Notes: generated from the letters alone by a model not told the origin. Shown: positions 1-5,993, counted from the first letter of the stretch. The stretch is DNA of 9,734 bases from Gammaproteobacteria bacterium (GCA_013139395.1 WTAX01000107.1:1-9734), one strand, 5' to 3'. Numbers and translations: made by a program.

Positions 1-1
1 C

Positions 2-76
2 TGGGTAACTAATGAGAAGGCACAGGATGTTGATCGAAATGCTCCTGCATTTTCTATCCATAAGTTAAAAGATTAG
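2..76 (+). CDS. C-terminal fragment of an unrecognised protein (partial)
   Basis: An open frame enters from the left edge and ends at TAG 74-76, giving 24 residues that finish APAFSIHKLKD. The composition is protein-like and no stop precedes it within the window, so it is probably the tail of a gene starting upstream. The fragment is too short to assign to a family. No clear intrinsic terminator follows: only an A-run at about 80-87. It could also be a chance open frame. Confidence 0.45.
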   Translation, partial: WVTNEKAQDVDRNAPAFSIHKLKD

Positions 77-103
77 CCGAAAAAAAACACTAAATTTATG
101 TAG

Positions 104-179
104 CTACTCAGCGTGAATTTCTAAATAACGTTTGTTAAGCTAATGGTCACTTGTTTTTTGTAAATAACACGCTGACTAG
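104..179. repeat. Imperfect inverted repeat upstream of the fusion gene
   Basis: CTACTCAGCGTG at 104-115 is matched by CACGCTGACTAG at 168-179 in inverted orientation (11 of 12 positions), with about 52 bases between. The 12-bp perfect palindrome TTGTAATTACAA lies directly after it at 180-191. The arms are too far apart for a simple terminator. They could be regulatory or the trace of a lost small element. The region 77-265 otherwise shows nothing recognisable. Confidence 0.35.
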
Positions 180-265
180 TTGTAATTACAAATTTCTTTA
201 CTTAAGTTGACTAACTACGTAATTACCGTCGTTCGCACCTGTAGTACTCGCACTATCAATCTTTC

Positions 266-295
266 TTAGCAGAGACTAAAATTGTCTACTATAAT
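266..295 (+). promoter_or_regulatory. Candidate sigma-70 promoter for the TVP38-flavoprotein fusion
   Basis: A perfect -10 hexamer TATAAT lies at 290-295, with a weak -35 TTAGCA at 266-271 and an 18-bp spacer. It sits about 45 bases upstream of the chosen ATG at 340, a normal leader length. Only the -10 box is convincing. Confidence 0.45.
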
Positions 296-339
296 AATCC
301 TGGAATAATAAATTATATTTGAGAAAAGGTCAGTATTGT

Positions 340-2493
340 ATGTCATCAAAAAAAATGCCTGTGCAGAAAATAGTGCTTATACTATTGATTATTACCGCTA
401 TTATTACTTTTTTTACATTTGATTTTGACCACTATTTGAGTTTTTCATATTTAAAAGAAAACCAGCTTCAATTTAATGACTATTTTCAGGCTCATCCTTT
501 TCTTGTCTCTGCCAGTTTTTTTATTATCTACATTATATCTGTGGCATTTTCGGTACCTGGAGCTACTTTATTAACATTGATTGGTGGTGCTGTATTTGGT
601 TTTATCTGGGGACTGATATTAATTTCATTTGCCAGCAGTATCGGTGCGACACTGGCTTTTCTGGTGTCCAGATTTCTACTGCGTGACAGTATACAAAATC
701 GTTTTGGCAGTCATCTTGAACGGATCAATAAGGGAATTGAAAAAGAAGGGGCATTTTATCTTTTTACTTTGCGCCTGGTGCCCATATTTCCATTCTTTCT
801 GATCAATCTGGTGATGGGCTTAACACCCTTAAAAGCAGGTACTTTTTATTGGGTCAGTCAATTGGGTATGCTGGCAGGTACTGCAGTTTATGTGAATGCA
901 GGAACTCAGCTGTCACAATTAGAATCAGCGTCTGGTATCTTATCTCTGCCAATAATTATTTCCTTTACGTTATTAGGTATTTTTCCTTTTATAGCCAAAA
1001 AAATGATCAGTATCATGCGGGCTAATCAAGTCTATAAAGGTATTAAGAAACCAAAAACCTTTGAGCGTAATATCGTCGTGATTGGTGGTGGTGCAGCGGG
1101 ACTGGTGACTTCTTATATTGCCGCAGCTGTCAAAGCTAAAGTGACCTTAATCGAAAAACATAAAATGGGTGGAGATTGTCTCAATACCGGCTGTGTTCCA
1201 TCTAAGGCATTGATCCGTTCTGCTAAGTTTAAATCACATATTGAACGTGCTAAAGAGTTTGGCTTTGAGGAAACACAGGCCAATTTTAACTTTAAAGATA
1301 TTATGCAGCGGGTTAAACGTGTTATCAGTCAGGTCGAGCCTCATGACTCAGTTGAGCGCTACACCTCCTTAGGTGTCGAATGTCTGCACGGTGAAGCAAC
1401 AATCACATCACCTTTCAGTGTGGAAGTTAATGGGCGCTCACTAACAACAAAAAATATAGTGATCGCAACCGGTGCTCGTCCCTTTGTTCCCCCATTAGAA
1501 GGTCTTGAGGACGTGGGCTATTTAACCTCTGATAACCTCTGGGATCTGCCAGCATTGCCAAAACGATTTTTAATCCTTGGTGGTGGTCCAATAGGCTGTG
1601 AACTGGCTCAGAGTTTTGCCCGTCTTGGCAGTCAGGTTATTCTGGTTGAACGTAATGCCAGAATTATGAAACGTGAAGATCCAGAAGTATCTGATATTGT
1701 ACAAAGCCGTTTTTTACAAGATGGTATTGATTTACGTTTGCAGCATCAGGCACAAAAATTTGCCATTATTGATGGCGATAAAACCCTTATTTGTACTAAT
1801 AATGAAGGTGAAACCATTTCTATCAGGTTTGATGAATTACTCATTGCTTTGGGTCGTAAAGCCAACGTGAGCGGCTTTGGTTTAGACAATCTGGAAATCC
1901 CATTGACTAAACAGGGGACTATTGAAGTTAATGAGTACTTACAAACTAGATATCCTAATATTTATGCTTGCGGTGATGTGGCAGGCCCTTATCAGTTTAC
2001 TCATACCGCCGCTCATCAGGCATGGTATGCGTCTGTGAATAGTTTGTTTAGAGGATTTAAAGCATTTAAGGCGGATTATTCTGTGATCCCCTGGGCGACG
2101 TTTACCGATCCTGAAGTAGCACGAGTGGGATTAAATGAGCTGGAAGCCGGTGAGCAAAATATTGCCTATGAAATGAGTCGCTTTGACATTGATGATCTCG
2201 ATCGTGCCATAGCAGATGAAGAGGCACATGGCTTTATCAAAGTGTTGACTGTGCCGGGTAAAGATAAAATCCTTGGTGTAACCATTGTTGGTGAACATGC
2301 GGGTGATTTAATTGCCGAATATGTTTTAGCGATGCGACATGGTATTGGTATCAATAAAATATTATCCACCATCCACATCTACCCAACACTGGCAGAAGCT
2401 AATAAATATGTGGCAGGTCAATGGAAGCAGGCCCATAAGCCTGAAAAAATTATTTCATGGCTGGAAAAATTTCATCAATGGCGCAGAAGTTAG
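340..2493 (+). CDS. TVP38/DedA-type membrane domain fused to FAD-dependent disulfide oxidoreductase
   Basis: The product is 717 residues from ATG 340. A TTG at 319 would add seven residues, but AAGG at 326-329 sits about 10 bases before the ATG, which I prefer. Residues 1-230 are membrane protein: an N-terminal hydrophobic helix, then a TVP38/TMEM64 (VTT) domain recognisable by SVPGATLLTLIGG and LRLVPIFPFFLINL. From about residue 240 it is a class-I pyridine-nucleotide disulfide oxidoreductase. It has the FAD motif GGGAAG (249-254), the redox pair CLNTGC (Cys280, Cys285), an NAD(P) motif GGGPIG (414-419), a second FAD motif CGD (544-546) and the dimerisation domain. At the end, HIYPTLAE (679-686) has Tyr681 where lipoamide dehydrogenases carry the catalytic His of the His-Glu pair. 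It is therefore probably not a lipoamide dehydrogenase but a mercuric-reductase-like paralogue. Membrane-anchored electron transfer is inferred; the substrate is unknown. Confidence 0.93.
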   Translation: MSSKKMPVQKIVLILLIITAIITFFTFDFDHYLSFSYLKENQLQFNDYFQAHPFLVSASFFIIYIISVAFSVPGATLLTLIGGAVFGFIWGLILISFASSIGATLAFLVSRFLLRDSIQNRFGSHLERINKGIEKEGAFYLFTLRLVPIFPFFLINLVMGLTPLKAGTFYWVSQLGMLAGTAVYVNAGTQLSQLESASGILSLPIIISFTLLGIFPFIAKKMISIMRANQVYKGIKKPKTFERNIVVIGGGAAGLVTSYIAAAVKAKVTLIEKHKMGGDCLNTGCVPSKALIRSAKFKSHIERAKEFGFEETQANFNFKDIMQRVKRVISQVEPHDSVERYTSLGVECLHGEATITSPFSVEVNGRSLTTKNIVIATGARPFVPPLEGLEDVGYLTSDNLWDLPALPKRFLILGGGPIGCELAQSFARLGSQVILVERNARIMKREDPEVSDIVQSRFLQDGIDLRLQHQAQKFAIIDGDKTLICTNNEGETISIRFDELLIALGRKANVSGFGLDNLEIPLTKQGTIEVNEYLQTRYPNIYACGDVAGPYQFTHTAAHQAWYASVNSLFRGFKAFKADYSVIPWATFTDPEVARVGLNELEAGEQNIAYEMSRFDIDDLDRAIADEEAHGFIKVLTVPGKDKILGVTIVGEHAGDLIAEYVLAMRHGIGINKILSTIHIYPTLAEANKYVAGQWKQAHKPEKIISWLEKFHQWRRS

Positions 2494-2506
2494 GCTGAAT
2501 AGTTAC

Positions 2507-3448
2507 TTAAAAAGAAGGATATAAAACGACTTTATCTTCTGTTTTTTGTGGTTCTTTTGCTTTTATAACGGGAGTATTAAGTGCTATAGCCATACCCTCA
2601 TCATTGTAAATAAGTTTTGCGTACTTATATTTTTCTTCCTTAACAATCTGTGCTAAGTTTTTAAAAGTCCAATAAGGTGTGTTTTTAACAAAAAAATTAA
2701 CCAGCCAGGCGGGTAAAGAACCGGCTGGATCAGTATGCTGTGTCCAGGTGATTTTGATTCCACCATCAGCCGGCTGCAGCTTAAATGTGCCTATGGATTT
2801 TTTAACTCTTACTAACGTTGACTGATTGATTTTTTTACACGTTTCTGATTGTTTATGCTTACAATAGTCTGGCTCTGAAGACATTTGTATCGTTACTGTC
2901 TTATTTTCAGGATTGTATTTCATTGTGGAATGGAAGATAAAATCACGATTTACAAAAGGGAAAGGGATATCAAATATCTGGTAGTGGTAGCGCTCATTAA
3001 AACTGATCTTTTTAATTAAAAAAGAGTTTTCGCAGGCATCTATCCACTCGGTACAAGATTTATTATCCAGCATGACTGCTAATATGCTATCCAACGATGT
3101 CTTGATATGAGTAGTTGCTTTAAATGTAGCAAACTCTGAGTTTTTTCGGCTAAAAATATAAACCAGAATCCCTTCTTTATTGAGTTTGAGATAGGGATCG
3201 AATTCCTGTGCTTCGTGCTTAACAGGGATGATATTTTGCTCGCTTATTAAAGGATTGTTATCTTTTGCCTTATTAAGGGCGTTATCAGATACTTTTGAAT
3301 AAATGCTGCTGATATCCGGCGTATGTCCAATTCCGGGAGGCTCAGTTTGCATTTCTTTTTCAATTTTACTGAAATTATCTTCAGCAAAAACCGCAAAAAA
3401 AGAACAACACAAAAGATAAAAACCAATAATTGATTTCTTATATCTCAT
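2507..3448 (-). CDS. Exported START-domain (lipid-binding-fold) protein
   Basis: The product is 313 residues. It begins with a clear signal peptide: basic MRYKK, a hydrophobic core to about residue 21, and a likely cleavage after AVFA (residue 22). A polar linker follows to about residue 85. The rest matches the START/SRPBCC fold, with GILVYIFSRK near residue 93, AVMLDNKSCTEWIDAC near 124-139, DIPFPFVNRDF near 163-173 and a C-terminal helix after SLPAWLVNFF. START domains bind lipids or other hydrophobic ligands; a periplasmic lipid-binding role is inferred and the ligand is unknown. The cysteines in LLCC do not form a proper lipobox. The gene converges on the fusion gene with only 13 bases between stop codons and no obvious shared terminator. 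A Fur-like site precedes it. ATG 3448 has only a weak Shine-Dalgarno (GAAAGAG, rather distant), but the signal peptide supports this start. Confidence 0.88.
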   Translation of the reverse strand: MRYKKSIIGFYLLCCSFFAVFAEDNFSKIEKEMQTEPPGIGHTPDISSIYSKVSDNALNKAKDNNPLISEQNIIPVKHEAQEFDPYLKLNKEGILVYIFSRKNSEFATFKATTHIKTSLDSILAVMLDNKSCTEWIDACENSFLIKKISFNERYHYQIFDIPFPFVNRDFIFHSTMKYNPENKTVTIQMSSEPDYCKHKQSETCKKINQSTLVRVKKSIGTFKLQPADGGIKITWTQHTDPAGSLPAWLVNFFVKNTPYWTFKNLAQIVKEEKYKYAKLIYNDEGMAIALNTPVIKAKEPQKTEDKVVLYPSF

Positions 3449-3492
3449 GATGATTATGCTCTTTCAGATTTAACGTAAGTAAATCAAAAAAC

Positions 3493-3511
3493 GGTAATGA
3501 TTATGATTCTC
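3493..3511 (-). promoter_or_regulatory. Fur-box-like operator upstream of the START-domain gene
   Basis: Read on the + strand, GGTAATGATTATGATTCTC matches the classic 19-bp Fur consensus (GATAATGATAATCATTATC) at 15 of 19 positions. The related palindrome with AATGA/TCATT ends spans 3496-3514. It lies 45-63 bases upstream of the minus-strand start at 3448. A candidate -10 (TATAGT, minus strand, 3537-3532) with a weak -35 (TTTCAT, 3559-3554) sits just upstream, which would place the box shortly after the transcription start, a repressing position. Iron-dependent control is inferred. Confidence 0.5.
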
Positions 3512-3564
3512 ATTTGTTGTATGGTTTCTTTACTATAGACCATAAAAATAATTATGAAAGTCAA

Positions 3565-3927
3565 TTTGTAGGATATTGTTGATGATTTTTGTAGGTCTTT
3601 TCCTAAATGATGTGTTTTTTGCAAATAAAGAACTGTAAATAGTCCTTGATTGCAGCATAGGAATAAGAAGTAAAATACCCATGAGATCTTAGATGGATAC
3701 GATTTTAATAAGGTTTATGACCCGAGTTCATAGAATATACTTCAATATTGCTGAATAATAAAATAATCGGGAGAAACATGATGTAAATACGATAATTTTT
3801 TGATCCTCAAAGCAGTACCTGTTCTTATTTGTTCCGGGATAGCAATACGGGTGAATTATTTTTTATCTGAATCTGAGTCCAACATCATATTTCAGTCAAA
3901 TTTTCAAAGTAAATAGCGATTATTTAG
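3565..3927. other. AT-rich stretch without a recognisable gene
   Basis: Stops are frequent in all frames and I recognise no RNA gene. The only curiosity is a good Shine-Dalgarno-like GGGAGA (3769-3774) followed by ATG ATG TAA at 3778-3786, a start followed at once by a stop. This may be the trace of a decayed gene start or chance. Confidence 0.5.
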
Positions 3928-4252
3928 AAAGCGGTCAAAATCATCAATGGTACATTAAGTTTAACTTTCAGTATGAGCTCTTTGCTGAAATTCAGCTTAT
4001 TTGTAGAAATAGCAGTTCTCGTCCCAAAGCACTAATTGAGAGATATAACTTAATTTTAAAATTTTCTGAAAAAGCAGTAATTTCAATTCGACATAAACTC
4101 ATTCTAAAATTTCAGCTCTTTGTACAAAGCCGCTATTCGAGTAATTCTAACCAGGCTATCAACAGATAGAAAAGCAGTAATTCACTTTCGCCCCTTTGCG
4201 GAATTTTGATGTTTTTTCATGCTAACGGTAAGAATAGAAAAGCAGTCTTTCT
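3928..4252. repeat. Degenerate interleaved short repeats (AAGCAGTnATTC / CAGCTCTTTGC)
   Basis: The motif AAAGCAGT or a close variant recurs at about 3930 (AGCGGT), 4011, 4073, 4128 (AGCCGCTATTC), 4173 and 4241, at irregular 45-81 base steps. Two copies are close: AAAAGCAGTAATTTCAATTCG at 4070-4090 and AAAAGCAGTAATTCACTTTCG at 4170-4190. Between them a second motif recurs: AGCTCTTTGCTGAA (3975-3988), CAGCTCTTTGTACAAAG (4113-4129) and CGCCCCTTTGCGGAA (4189-4203). The spacing is too irregular for CRISPR. This looks like the remains of a dispersed intergenic repeat; I recall similar AAAGCGGTCATTC-type debris in other gammaproteobacteria, but cannot check it here. Confidence 0.5.
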
Positions 4253-4445
4253 ATGGCTAAATGTGAATAAGTCAAACTGCCATGAATCTGTCATTTTGCA
4301 TAAGAAAGAGTGAGATTTTTCGACTGCAAGAAGGTTTAATCCACTTAACCATTGTAGTAAATATAACATCAGGTTGGATAGGCTTAGCTATGTGGTCATT
4401 CATGCCTACTGATAGAATTTTATCAATACTCTGTTACAATCCTTA

Positions 4446-4892
4446 TCAACTTAATACTAAATCATGTTGAAACTTAACAGGTTGTTCAGAAAGCTTTCGG
4501 GACATGTCTAAAAGATTGATACCAGACAAAGTATCAACAAAATAATTATTAATAATGCTCCAGTTTTCTTTTAAATCGCATCGCTTGGATGATTTACATT
4601 CACTGTTATTGATGGCGCATTCAGTTATAGAAATAGGCCCTTCCACAGCAACAATCACTTGAGCTATTGAAATATTTTCAGGCGCGGAGGTTAGTTGATA
4701 ACCACCTTTAATACCACGAATTGAAGTCACTAATTTGGCATCCACCAGTTTTTTTAATAATTTTCTCACAGTTGCAACAGGGATATGTAAAGTCTGACTT
4801 AATTCGTCATTGGTACACAATTTATCCTTAGTGGCCACCAGGTGTACAGCGATGCGTAAAGCATAATCTGAAAGCTTCCCAATTTTAATCAT
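4446..4892 (-). CDS. Rrf2-family transcriptional regulator with Fe-S cysteine triad (SufR/IscR-like)
   Basis: The product is 148 residues, normal for Rrf2 proteins. The N-terminus has the Rrf2 winged-helix signature: KLSDYALRIAVHLV, a recognition region around PVATVRKLLKKLVDAKLV (38-55), and the wing RGIKGGYQL (59-67). Cys92, Cys99 and Cys105 (C-x6-C-x5-C) fall where IscR and NsrR carry their [2Fe-2S] or [4Fe-4S] ligands. The following CDLKENWSIINNYF resembles the SUF-regulator subgroup, and IscR's fourth ligand His107 is not evident. The gene is divergent from the DsrC-like operon. A minus-strand -10 (TATAAT, 4937-4932) is followed upstream by a 15-bp palindrome at its -35 region, so autoregulation is likely. 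I infer a redox, NO or Fe-S-status sensor. The ATG at 4892 has no strong Shine-Dalgarno, but MIKIGKLSDYAL is the normal family start. Confidence 0.92.
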   Translation of the reverse strand: MIKIGKLSDYALRIAVHLVATKDKLCTNDELSQTLHIPVATVRKLLKKLVDAKLVTSIRGIKGGYQLTSAPENISIAQVIVAVEGPISITECAINNSECKSSKRCDLKENWSIINNYFVDTLSGINLLDMSRKLSEQPVKFQHDLVLS

Positions 4893-4954
4893 AATAGTTA
4901 ATCTTTTAATTCAATCATTTAGCTTAAATCTATTATAGACCAAACCTTAATATA

Positions 4955-4969
4955 ATACTAATTTGGTAT
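4955..4969. promoter_or_regulatory. Rrf2 operator box 1 (regulator side)
   Basis: ATACTAATTTGGTAT is a near-perfect 15-bp palindrome (one arm mismatch) of the same type as the two boxes downstream. It overlaps the expected -35 region of the minus-strand promoter whose -10 TATAAT is at 4937-4932. That is the right place for autorepression of the Rrf2 gene. Binding by this regulator is inferred from position and repetition. Confidence 0.6.
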
Positions 4970-5005
4970 ATTTTATAAAAATCAAAAAAAAAATTAAAAT
5001 AATTG

Positions 5006-5034
5006 TTGACCAATTTGGTATGGTATGATTTAAT
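5006..5034 (+). promoter_or_regulatory. Sigma-70 promoter of the DsrC-like small-gene operon
   Basis: The -35 TTGACC (5006-5011) and -10 TTTAAT (5029-5034) are each 5 of 6 to consensus and are separated by an ideal 17 bp. The transcription start would fall near 5041, giving a leader of about 40 bases to ATG 5082. The -35 overlaps operator box 2 and the start overlaps box 3, so bound repressor would block polymerase. Confidence 0.65.
5007..5021. promoter_or_regulatory. Rrf2 operator box 2 (on the -35)
   Basis: TGACCAATTTGGTAT shares the central ACCAATTTGGT with the 15-bp consensus ATACCAATTTGGTAT; only the left end departs, where it doubles as the -35 hexamer TTGACC. It is one of three copies in about 100 bp. 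Confidence 0.6.
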
Positions 5035-5048
5035 TAATTCATACCATA
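5019..5048. promoter_or_regulatory. Perfect 10-bp-arm dyad bridging boxes 2 and 3
   Basis: TATGGTATGA (5019-5028) and TCATACCATA (5039-5048) are perfect inverted arms around the 10-base spacer TTTAATTAAT, which contains the -10. Each arm shares bases with a neighbouring 15-bp box. The promoter core thus lies inside nested palindromes, suggesting cooperative or alternative dimer binding. Confidence 0.5.
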
Positions 5049-5055
5049 TTGGTAT
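5041..5055. promoter_or_regulatory. Rrf2 operator box 3 (at the transcription start)
   Basis: ATACCATATTGGTAT has six-base perfect arms (ATACCA/TGGTAT) around a three-base centre. It covers the predicted start of the operon transcript, a classical repressor position. Binding by the divergent Rrf2 protein is inferred. Confidence 0.62.
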
Positions 5056-5081
5056 AGTTAATAACTAAAAAGGAAAACAAC

Positions 5082-5174
5082 ATGAATGATGAAATTCTAA
5101 ATTCTTACGTACCAGATAGTCGAGTCCATGCCATTATCAATAATAATGTTGATGAAGGTATCGATAATGGTTAA
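5082..5174 (+). CDS. 30-residue small protein or leader peptide, first ORF of the operon
   Basis: ATG 5082 is preceded by a good Shine-Dalgarno (AAAAAGGA, 5067-5074) and ends at TAA 5172-5174. The peptide starts MNDEILNSYVPDSRVHAII, is acidic and Asn-rich, and has no Cys, signal peptide or membrane segment. It is the first ORF after the operon promoter and is separated from the DsrC-like gene by 88 bases holding a strong hairpin. It could be a real small protein, a leader peptide coupling translation to the hairpin, or the remnant of a longer gene. It lacks the residue runs typical of amino-acid attenuators. I do not recognise it. The strong ribosome site argues that it is translated. Confidence 0.55.
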   Translation: MNDEILNSYVPDSRVHAIINNNVDEGIDNG

Positions 5175-5193
5175 AACTTTATCCCTTTACGTT

Positions 5194-5226
5194 TCAGGAA
5201 ATAGAACATAAAGCTCTATTTCCTGA
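5194..5226 (+). promoter_or_regulatory. 12-bp intercistronic hairpin between the 30-aa ORF and the DsrC-like gene
   Basis: TCAGGAAATAGA (5194-5205) and TCTATTTCCTGA (5215-5226) are perfect 12-bp arms with a 9-base loop (ACATAAAGC). No T-tract follows, so it does not look like an intrinsic terminator. It ends 25 bases before the Shine-Dalgarno of the next gene. Likely roles are an mRNA stability or processing element setting unequal expression, or a target for a regulator. Confidence 0.6.
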
Positions 5227-5262
5227 TTCAGATAAAAATAAGATAAATCCAAAGGAAAGACA

Positions 5263-5574
5263 ATGAATAGTATTTTAGAAAATATTTTGCATATCAACCT
5301 TACTAATAATTTCAATTCAACACTTGAAACGGAGCAGCGCGCATCAAGCAAAGGTATGACGTTGACTGAGGAACATTGGAATGTCATTGATTTCGTAAAG
5401 GATGTTTATCATCAATCAGGTTTTAGTGCTCCTACATCCAGACAGTTAAGAAATCAATTAAAAGCGCAATTTCAAGATAAAGGTGGCAATCGACACCTTT
5501 ATCAGTTATTTCCTGATGGGCCTATTAGAACAGTGAGTTTTTTAACAGGCGTTCCATCACAAGGCAAAGCTTAA
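5263..5574 (+). CDS. DsrC/TusE-family protein lacking both conserved cysteines
   Basis: The product is 103 residues with a strong Shine-Dalgarno (AAAGGA, 5251-5256). From residue 33 it follows TusE/DsrC: LTEEHWNVIDFVKDVY (34-49), a central helix SRQLRNQLKAQF (59-70), GGNRHLYQLFPDGP (74-87) and the C-terminal arm RTVSFLTGVPSQGKA. In DsrC and TusE this arm ends LPxPxxC(V) and carries the sulfur-relay cysteines. Here Ser92 aligns with the upstream Cys and the terminal Ala103 with the penultimate Cys, so neither thiol is present. The whole protein has no Cys. The N-terminus (1-32) is divergent and shorter than usual. Family knowledge says cysteine-free DsrC-like proteins exist and have been proposed to be regulatory rather than sulfur carriers. 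It sits in an operon facing an Fe-S-type Rrf2 regulator. Family assignment is confident; function is inferred. Confidence 0.88.
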   Translation: MNSILENILHINLTNNFNSTLETEQRASSKGMTLTEEHWNVIDFVKDVYHQSGFSAPTSRQLRNQLKAQFQDKGGNRHLYQLFPDGPIRTVSFLTGVPSQGKA

Positions 5575-5616
5575 AGTATTGATAATATAAAAATTAATAT
5601 AGAAGAGGATTTAATA

Positions 5617-5817
5617 ATGGCTAGAAAAGGAAAAAAGCGCTCTATACAAGTTTGGGGTTGTGATTTGGAAGATGGTACGAAAATTACCAATGATGATGAA
5701 GGTATTGTCAGTGTGATTGTTAATGGTGATCACACTGTTACTGTAACTGATTTCAACCATATAAAAAGGGTTGTTGATGGAGCCCGTTGGGTTTCTTATG
5801 TTCCTAGACAAAATTGA
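5617..5817 (+). CDS. 66-residue conserved-looking protein of unknown function
   Basis: ATG 5617 follows GAGG (5605-5608) by 8 bases, and lies 42 bases after the DsrC-like stop. The protein begins very basic (MARKGKKRSIQVWG). It continues with alternating hydrophobic, beta-rich sequence (GIVSVIVNGDHTVTVTDF, about 29-46) and ends GARWVSYVPRQN. It has one Cys (residue 15) and no signal or membrane segment. A small soluble beta-sheet protein, possibly nucleic-acid or partner binding, is plausible from the basic N-terminus, but I do not recognise a family. An opposite-strand frame of the same length here is a shadow: this strand has the ribosome site and operon position. Confidence 0.75.
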   Translation: MARKGKKRSIQVWGCDLEDGTKITNDDEGIVSVIVNGDHTVTVTDFNHIKRVVDGARWVSYVPRQN

Positions 5818-5841
5818 CTAAAATTTAAGGAGTCATTTATT

Positions 5842-5993
5842 ATGGATATTGCTAAAACTGAAATTATCTTAAAAATAAAACAATTTGTAGCACAAAGCAT
5901 GAACAGTGGTTTGGAGTTTCAATATGCGCCAGAGTCAATTTTTATGATCAGGCGTTAAATGAAAGAGATAAGTTTTCTTATCTGTCAAGTTGA
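5842..5993 (+). CDS. Small ORF with apparent frameshift: 38 aa as read, about 50 aa if restored
   Basis: The ATG has the best Shine-Dalgarno of the operon (AAGGAG, 5827-5832, 9 bases upstream). In frame it reads MDIAKTEIILKIKQFVAQ and so on, and stops at TAA 5956-5958 after 38 codons, ending APESIFMIRR. At the five-T run 5939-5943 a shift to the -1 frame (equivalent to one extra T) gives APESIFYDQALNERDKFSYLSS and a stop at 5991-5993, for a 50-residue product. The shifted tail is more protein-like and fills the space before the next gene, leaving 31 bases with a ribosome site. The run could be a sequencing error, an inactivating mutation or a slippage site; no canonical slippery heptamer is present. 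Family unknown; the soluble N-terminal helix is amphipathic. Confidence 0.5.

Noticed and set aside
2494..2506. Bidirectional terminator between the convergent fusion and START genes
   Set aside because: Only 13 bases separate the stops and no stem-loop is visible there.
3778..3786. Start-stop mini-ORF ATG ATG TAA after a good Shine-Dalgarno
   Set aside because: Two codons only, no regulated gene directly downstream; most likely chance or a decayed start.
3928..4252. CRISPR array
   Set aside because: Motif spacing ranges from 45 to 81 bases, copies are strongly diverged and no cas gene is present.
4282..4470. 62-aa plus-strand ORF (MNLSFCIRKSEIFRL...)
   Set aside because: No ribosome site, odd composition, lies beside the decayed repeats and overlaps the 3' end of the Rrf2 gene by 25 bases on the opposite strand; probably chance.
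5187..5387. 66-aa minus-strand ORF across the hairpin and DsrC-like start
   Set aside because: Antisense to a confidently assigned DsrC-family gene, with no features of its own.
5611..5811. 66-aa minus-strand ORF opposite the 66-aa operon gene
   Set aside because: It mirrors the plus-strand ORF, which has the ribosome site and operon position; treated as a shadow.
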